From positions 1-9,125 of the forward strand of contig CANQCQ010000032.1 in NCBI GenBank assembly GCA_947589725.1: a stretch of DNA of 9,125 nucleotides, written 5' to 3'. The DNA comes from an uncultured Bacilli bacterium (GTDB taxonomy: Bacteria; Bacillota_I; Bacilli_A; RF39; UBA660). The notes below the pieces were generated by a model. The model did not search any database and was not told the origin of the DNA. It was given only the letters and a program-made list of their open reading frames with translations. Position 1 is the first letter of the stretch, and the number at the start of each line of letters is the position of its first letter. Both the position numbers and the translations under genes were made by a program. Positions 5,385 through 9,125 of the stretch are shown here, one piece after another.

Positions 5385-6053
5385 CTAAACTTGTTCTAAA
5401 ATATAAACAGTTTGCGATTGATCATTATCTTTAGTACAAGTAATTAACGTCATTGTTGTTTTATCATAATTTCTTTTTATAGTAACTTGACCAACTTTTG
5501 GCACATCATAAATATTTACTACTTGATATGTATATTTATTTCCATTGTATGTAACATAAGCCATATCTCCTACATTCAATCTATATAGATAAGCAAAATA
5601 AGAAATATAAGCATCACCAGAATGAGCCATTAAAATTAAGTTACCTTTATCTACATTTGGTAAAGTAGATCCTTTAACCAAAGTAACATTATATTGGATA
5701 TTATTATATTTATTATCAAGATTGTAGAACCCTCTTTTTAATCCTATTTTAGGTATTTCTAATACACCCAAGTAATTGTCATAATTGATTTCATTACTTT
5801 CATTATTTTCTACTTTATTATTTTCAACTTTTAAATTATTAGCAACAGGAACTGTAGTAATTGCTTGTGTTTCTTCATCTCCAGTTACTATTTCTATCTT
5901 TAAATCTGAATAAACCTCATCAACTAAAGATACAATTGAATTCCATGTAAGTAGAATAATACCTATAAATACAAGTAAAGAGCCAAGAAACAACATCTGG
6001 CTCTTTTTTAAAGTATTCTTTTTATTCTGCTTTGCTTGGTTTAATATTTGCAT
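5385..6053 (-). CDS. Sortase family transpeptidase, partner of the adjacent thioester-domain surface protein
   Basis: The protein is 222 aa with one N-terminal membrane helix (about 20-37), a polar linker, and a sortase domain from about 93 (YLGVLEIPKIGL, the usual first strand). The catalytic His is in MAHSGD (His144) and the catalytic Cys in TLITCT (Cys206). The third conserved sortase residue, an Arg a few positions after the Cys, is not found: the segment reads CTKDNDQSQTVYI, with Gln214 about where Arg is expected. Known role: cleaves the sorting motif between Thr and Gly and joins the protein to an amine on peptidoglycan or a pilin. Its likely substrate is encoded directly upstream with a VPDTG motif. 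The ATG start at 6051-6053 lies 29 nt inside the 3' end of the substrate gene and has an SD (TAGGA, 8 nt before), so the overlap is real and suggests translational coupling. I cannot assign a sortase class with confidence. Confidence 0.9.
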   Translation of the reverse strand: MQILNQAKQNKKNTLKKSQMLFLGSLLVFIGIILLTWNSIVSLVDEVYSDLKIEIVTGDEETQAITTVPVANNLKVENNKVENNESNEINYDNYLGVLEIPKIGLKRGFYNLDNKYNNIQYNVTLVKGSTLPNVDKGNLILMAHSGDAYISYFAYLYRLNVGDMAYVTYNGNKYTYQVVNIYDVPKVGQVTIKRNYDKTTMTLITCTKDNDQSQTVYILEQV

Positions 6054-7278
6054 AAATAATTCCTACACCAGCTAATAATATAATTAATCCAATAAAGTAA
6101 ACTGATTGAGCAGCAGTAATTCCAGTATCTGGTACTTCAGGTGTGTAATCAAAGTTTAAATCAATACCTTTACTTACATGTTTAGTTACCTTACCAGTAT
6201 ATGCAATTGTTTGAGATTGATCTGCTACATACTGATATGCAATATCACCAGTAAATGCTGCAGTAACTTGTATATTTATAGTTTTATTTTCATCAGTTAA
6301 TTTATTAACAGGAACTCTTACATAAAATTGAGTACCAGCTGTTAAATTATCCAATTGTTCAGCACTTAATTCAGTTCCATCTTCGCTAACAATAATTGTT
6401 CCTTCTGGAGCTTGTTTAATTTCTACTTTATATCCTTCAATATTATCAGTTCCTGTTACAGTTATAATATCTGATTGATAATATTTATTATCACTTGTTA
6501 CTGAAACTGTATCAGATCTTTTTGATATATTTAAATCAAAAGCATACCAACTATCAGAACCATTATGAATATTTAAAGCTTTTGCTAAAAATTCATTAAT
6601 TGACATTTCTGTACCTAAAGAACTATTTCTAATTTTACATACATCATATATTGTACCATTGGCACTAGTATCTAAAATTGGATTCAAGAAGGTTACAGCA
6701 TCATCAAATGTAGTTAACTTCTTTTCATTTTTTACTAAATTAATTTGATCATCAGTAATTGAATTGTTTGGAGCATTAACTTGTTTCTGATAAATCCAAA
6801 CTAAAGTTTGTGCAATCCATCCTTTTGCTTTTTCATTTATAGTAGTACCTTTACCGTCCACTACAGTAGTATCAGATGATAATAAATATTTTAAGATAAA
6901 TAACAATCCTCTATCTGTTATTTCTTTATCTTTTTTGTAATCTGCATTTGAAGAAATACTTACATCTTTTTCAATACAAATAACATATTGAAGTCTATCG
7001 TTTATAGTAGCTTGATGCAATCTAATTTGAAAATTAGTACTACTTTGTCCAACTACTACTTCTTTATTATCACTCTCATCTCCTGTATGAATCGTATCAG
7101 GAAAAGGTGATACACTCTCATCAGGTATTGCAAAAGAAGTTTGTCCAAATCCATATGCCATTATTGACACAATGGCAACAAAAGCTAATACAAATGACAT
7201 CATAATAGAAGTATTAGTTTGTAAATTTCTTCTTTTTTTACCATTATTTTGATTATCTTCCATATAAATCTTCTCCAT
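6022..7278 (-). CDS. Sortase-anchored surface protein with a probable internal-thioester (TED) domain
   Basis: The protein is 418 aa from the ATG at 7278, which has the better SD (AGGGGAG); an ATG at 7263 with a GGAG SD is an alternative start. A long signal peptide (KKRRN at 14-18, hydrophobic core about 25-44, then FAIPDE) is followed by a domain with the thioester hallmarks: Cys101 in YVICIEKD and Gln157 in AQTLVWIYQ, which matches the TED consensus TQxAIW at the Gln, the hydrophobic and the Trp positions. After it comes a beta-rich region (about 250-375). The C-terminus is a classic sorting signal: VPDTG at 382-386, helix at about 391-412, short charged tail (KPSKAE). Known of the family: Cys-Gln thioester domains in Gram-positive adhesins bond covalently to host amines. 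Inference: a compact surface adhesin of that kind. It is first in an operon with its sortase and a membrane protein, under a good promoter. The flanking consensus is partly divergent, so the thioester is likely but not proven. Confidence 0.82.
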   Translation of the reverse strand: MEKIYMEDNQNNGKKRRNLQTNTSIMMSFVLAFVAIVSIMAYGFGQTSFAIPDESVSPFPDTIHTGDESDNKEVVVGQSSTNFQIRLHQATINDRLQYVICIEKDVSISSNADYKKDKEITDRGLLFILKYLLSSDTTVVDGKGTTINEKAKGWIAQTLVWIYQKQVNAPNNSITDDQINLVKNEKKLTTFDDAVTFLNPILDTSANGTIYDVCKIRNSSLGTEMSINEFLAKALNIHNGSDSWYAFDLNISKRSDTVSVTSDNKYYQSDIITVTGTDNIEGYKVEIKQAPEGTIIVSEDGTELSAEQLDNLTAGTQFYVRVPVNKLTDENKTINIQVTAAFTGDIAYQYVADQSQTIAYTGKVTKHVSKGIDLNFDYTPEVPDTGITAAQSVYFIGLIILLAGVGIIYANIKPSKAE

Positions 7279-7306
7279 AAATATACTCCCCTACTTTCAT
7301 AATTTT

Positions 7307-7315
7307 ATTATAGCA
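7307..7315 (-). promoter_or_regulatory. Extended -10 promoter of the adhesin-sortase operon
   Basis: The minus strand reads TGC-TATAAT, a perfect extended -10. The -35 is poor (TGTTTT with a 17-nt spacer, complement of 7330-7335), as expected where the TGn element compensates. The -10 is 28 nt from the ATG, identical to the promoter at 1593. The -35 region overlaps an A/T-only inverted repeat. Confidence 0.75.
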
Positions 7316-7323
7316 TAAATTTC

Positions 7324-7349
7324 TAAAATAAAACATATTTTTTATTTTA
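7324..7349 (-). terminator. Possible weak terminator, an A/T-only hairpin after the phosphorylase gene
   Basis: A 10-bp inverted repeat (arms 7324-7333 and 7340-7349, loop of 6) is made only of A and T and includes the TAA stop (7342-7344) of the phosphorylase. With no G-C pair it would be a weak terminator at best. It overlaps the -35 region of the next operon, so some read-through into that operon is plausible. Confidence 0.35.
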
Positions 7350-8568
7350 TCTCAAAAATAGTTTCAACATCTGGCATTTCAAATTTTTTATGATAATAAA
7401 TAGTAGCTAATATATCTCCTTTCTTTACTTCTTCCCCTAATAATTTATTAAGCTTAATTCCAACTGAGGCATCGATAGAATCTTCCTTAGAAATACGTCC
7501 AGCTCCTAGACTTACACTTAACTTACCCAATTCTAAAGCATTTATTTTTTCAATTACTCCACTACTTTTAGCTTTTAAATATTTTCTTTTTTCACTAATT
7601 TTTAATTTACTTATATCTCCACCTTGAGCTTTCACTAATTCTAAAAATTTTTGATAAGCACGTCCTTTATTTAATGAATCAAAAACTTCTTTAATTGCTT
7701 GACTATCATCTACACCCTTTCCAAGTTTTACCATTGTTGAAGAAAGAGCAATACATAAATCATATAAATTTGTATCTGTCTCTTTTCCTTGTAAAATATC
7801 CATTGCTTCTTTTACTTCTAAAGAATTACCAATTGCATAACCTAAAGGAGTATTCATATCACTTATTATAGTAACAACTTGTTTTTGATAAATTTTACCA
7901 ATTTCTTTCATCAATCTACTAAGCTCTTTTGCATCTTTTTTTGTACTTAATAATGCCCCATTACCTACTTTAATATCTATTAATATTTTATCAGCACCTG
8001 ATGCAATTTTTTTACTCATTATAGAAGACGCTATTAACGGTATAGAAGACACCGTACCAGTTACATCTCTTAAAGAATAAATTGCTTTATCCATTGGAAC
8101 TAAGTTAGTTGTTTGTCCAGTTACAACTAATCCAACTTCTTTTATTTGTTTAATTATATCTTTTTCATTTAAATTTGTTCTATATCCTGGAATACTTTCT
8201 AACTTATCAATAGTTCCTCCAGTATAACCCAAACCTCTACCACTCATTTTAACAATTGGCACACCACAAGAAACAACAATTGGAGCGATAATTAATGTAG
8301 TTTTATCACCAATTCCACCAGTAGAGTGTTTATCAACAACCACATCAATTAAATCAGTAAACTCTAATACATCGCCACTATCAACAAAAACTTTAGTAAG
8401 AGCAAAAACCTCTTCATCACTCATACCATTAATACATATAGCCATTAATAAAGCACTCATTTGATAATCTTTAACTTCACCATCTAAATAGCCATTAAAA
8501 AACTTATCTATTTCTTGATAGCTCAATTCTTTTCCACATCTTTTTTTATTAATTATATCAACAATCAT
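7342..8568 (-). CDS. pdp: Pyrimidine-nucleoside phosphorylase / thymidine phosphorylase
   Basis: The enzyme cleaves pyrimidine nucleosides with phosphate to base plus (deoxy)ribose-1-phosphate, in cytoplasmic nucleoside salvage. The 408-aa protein carries the family's phosphate-binding stretch DKHSTGGIGD (79-88), the signature SGRGLGYTGGTIDKLE (109-124), and the base-binding residues Arg167 (YSLRDVTGT), Ser182 and Lys186 (SSIMSKK), equivalent to Arg171, Ser186 and Lys190 of E. coli thymidine phosphorylase. The C-terminal domain (about 320-408) keeps the LGAGR motif but is shorter than in typical 430-440-aa homologues. The broad-specificity Pdp type is assumed because it is usual in Firmicutes; the thymidine-specific DeoA type cannot be excluded. 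Start: ATG overlapping the stop of the acetyltransferase gene as ATGA, with SD AGGAGAGTGA. No deoC or cdd gene is adjacent, as would often be seen. Confidence 0.93.
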   Translation of the reverse strand: MIVDIINKKRCGKELSYQEIDKFFNGYLDGEVKDYQMSALLMAICINGMSDEEVFALTKVFVDSGDVLEFTDLIDVVVDKHSTGGIGDKTTLIIAPIVVSCGVPIVKMSGRGLGYTGGTIDKLESIPGYRTNLNEKDIIKQIKEVGLVVTGQTTNLVPMDKAIYSLRDVTGTVSSIPLIASSIMSKKIASGADKILIDIKVGNGALLSTKKDAKELSRLMKEIGKIYQKQVVTIISDMNTPLGYAIGNSLEVKEAMDILQGKETDTNLYDLCIALSSTMVKLGKGVDDSQAIKEVFDSLNKGRAYQKFLELVKAQGGDISKLKISEKRKYLKAKSSGVIEKINALELGKLSVSLGAGRISKEDSIDASVGIKLNKLLGEEVKKGDILATIYYHKKFEMPDVETIFEIK

Positions 8569-8969
8569 TTTTTCACTCTCCTAAAAACATTAGTATCTTT
8601 AACAACAAAATCAAACTTTTCATATAAGTGTTTTGCACAACTTCTTTTATTAGAACAAGTCAATTGTATATACTCAATATCTTCTTGATCAGCTTTATCT
8701 GTTAAATATTTCATCATTTCACTACCAATTCCCATACCTTGATGATCAATATCTACACAAAAATAATCTAATAAATAATAATAAAAATTTCTAACTACAT
8801 TTTTTATTTTTGTAAGTACAAAATAACCAACAATATTATCATCTAATAAGCAAACATATTGATCAACACCATCATCATATGCAAAAGGTTCTAGTCGATG
8901 TTCAAAATTATCAGTTATTATCTTATTTACAGTAGTATAATCTTCATTATTATATTTTCTTATATACAT
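8565..8969 (-). CDS. GNAT-family N-acetyltransferase
   Basis: A 134-aa single-domain protein with the typical GNAT order: an N-terminal MYIRKYNNEDY strand-helix start, central strands (IVGYFVLTKI at 46-55), the acetyl-CoA pyrophosphate-binding motif QGMGIG (77-82, following DIDH), and a C-terminal CSNKRSCAKHLYEKFDFV segment that resembles the usual motif-B Tyr/Phe region. It would transfer acetyl from acetyl-CoA to an amine of an unknown substrate in the cytoplasm. The gene overlaps the nucleoside phosphorylase start by 4 nt (ATGA), so the two are probably translationally coupled, but no functional link is evident. Start: ATG at 8967-8969 with an AGGTGAT SD. A candidate -10 (TATGAT) lies 29 nt upstream. 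Confidence 0.9.
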   Translation of the reverse strand: MYIRKYNNEDYTTVNKIITDNFEHRLEPFAYDDGVDQYVCLLDDNIVGYFVLTKIKNVVRNFYYYLLDYFCVDIDHQGMGIGSEMMKYLTDKADQEDIEYIQLTCSNKRSCAKHLYEKFDFVVKDTNVFRRVKK

Positions 8970-8998
8970 TAATTATCACCTATCTTAATATAAATATT

Positions 8999-9004
8999 AT
9001 CATA
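8999..9004 (-). promoter_or_regulatory. Candidate -10 of the acetyltransferase-phosphorylase operon
   Basis: The minus strand reads TATGAT, 29 nt before the ATG, similar to the spacing of the other two good promoters. There is no clear -35, and the region where it should lie overlaps the terminator of the upstream gene. Confidence 0.35.
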
Positions 9005-9015
9005 TTATTAATAAT

Positions 9016-9040
9016 AAAAACAGACTTTTTTAGTCTGTTT
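9016..9040 (-). terminator. Rho-independent terminator of the SSB-like gene
   Basis: A 9-bp stem (AAACAGACT / AGTCTGTTT, arms 9018-9026 and 9032-9040, loop of 5) is followed on the minus strand by TTATTATT. With the T of the 3' arm this makes a T-rich run. The stem starts inside the TAA stop codon (9039-9041), as at the terminator near 264. Confidence 0.8.
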
Positions 9041-9125
9041 AAGCATCAGGTGAATTTTTATTACTACTTAAGAAAGTGACTTTTTCGGCAATAATTTCTA
9101 TAACCATAGTATTATTTCCATTTTC
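9039..9125 (-). CDS. C-terminal end of a probable single-stranded-DNA-binding protein (SSB), runs off the right edge
   Basis: Only 28 codons plus stop are visible. They read as an OB-fold last strand typical of SSB (MVIEIIAEKVTFLSS, compare the family's YVTEVVADxVxFL) followed by a short tail, NKNSPDA. Most bacterial SSBs end in a long flexible linker and an acidic tip (DDIPF-like) that recruits repair and replication proteins. Here the protein stops about nine residues after the OB fold, without that tip. It could be a short SSB paralogue such as the competence-type SsbB, or another OB-fold protein. The assignment is moderate because so little is in the window. Confidence 0.55.
   Translation of the reverse strand, partial: ENGNNTMVIEIIAEKVTFLSSNKNSPDA

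Overview
The window is a strongly AT-rich bacterial chromosome segment. It resembles a wall-bearing, low-GC Firmicute (Bacilli/Erysipelotrichia or the gut 'RF39/Mollicutes-like' lineages) rather than a true mycoplasma. Supporting this are a SpoVS-family gene, two different D,D-carboxypeptidases, a sortase with a sorting-signal protein, and strong Shine-Dalgarno sequences. TGA is used as a stop and TGG as Trp, so the code is the standard bacterial one. No rRNA, tRNA, CRISPR array, insertion sequence or phage gene is visible. No gap between genes exceeds about 300 bases.

Layout, left to right. The 5' part of spoVS lies at 1-186 (minus, cut by the window edge). It is followed by two minus-strand single-pass membrane proteins of parallel design. 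At 263-1564 is a protein with a lysine-rich N-terminus, acidic linker, membrane helix and an external SGNH-hydrolase-like domain that has lost its catalytic residues. At 1631-2494 is a protein with a zinc ribbon, acidic linker, membrane helix and an external domain I do not recognise. A serine D,D-carboxypeptidase (2680-3810, minus) and a zinc VanY/DacY-type D,D-carboxypeptidase (3902-4771, plus) diverge from a shared 91-bp region.

The most distinctive unit is the minus-strand operon 7278 to 4800. It encodes a surface protein with a probable Cys-Gln thioester domain and a VPDTG sorting signal, a sortase whose start overlaps the substrate gene by 32 nt, and a multi-pass membrane protein of unknown function in the same frame as the sortase, separated from it by two consecutive TAG codons. 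A plausible reading is a dedicated surface-adhesin display cassette: substrate, anchoring enzyme and an unassigned membrane partner.

Further right, a GNAT acetyltransferase (8565-8969) and a pyrimidine-nucleoside phosphorylase (7342-8568) overlap by 4 nt (ATGA) and are probably translationally coupled. The right edge holds the C-terminal end of what looks like a short single-stranded-DNA-binding protein without the usual acidic tip.

Gene boundaries are compact. Most genes end in short, often almost G/C-free hairpins, and two of these hairpins sit on the promoter of the next gene. Five Shine-Dalgarno sequences contain GGTGA, and in four of these genes the GTG inside the SD produces a false upstream start; those starts have been trimmed here.
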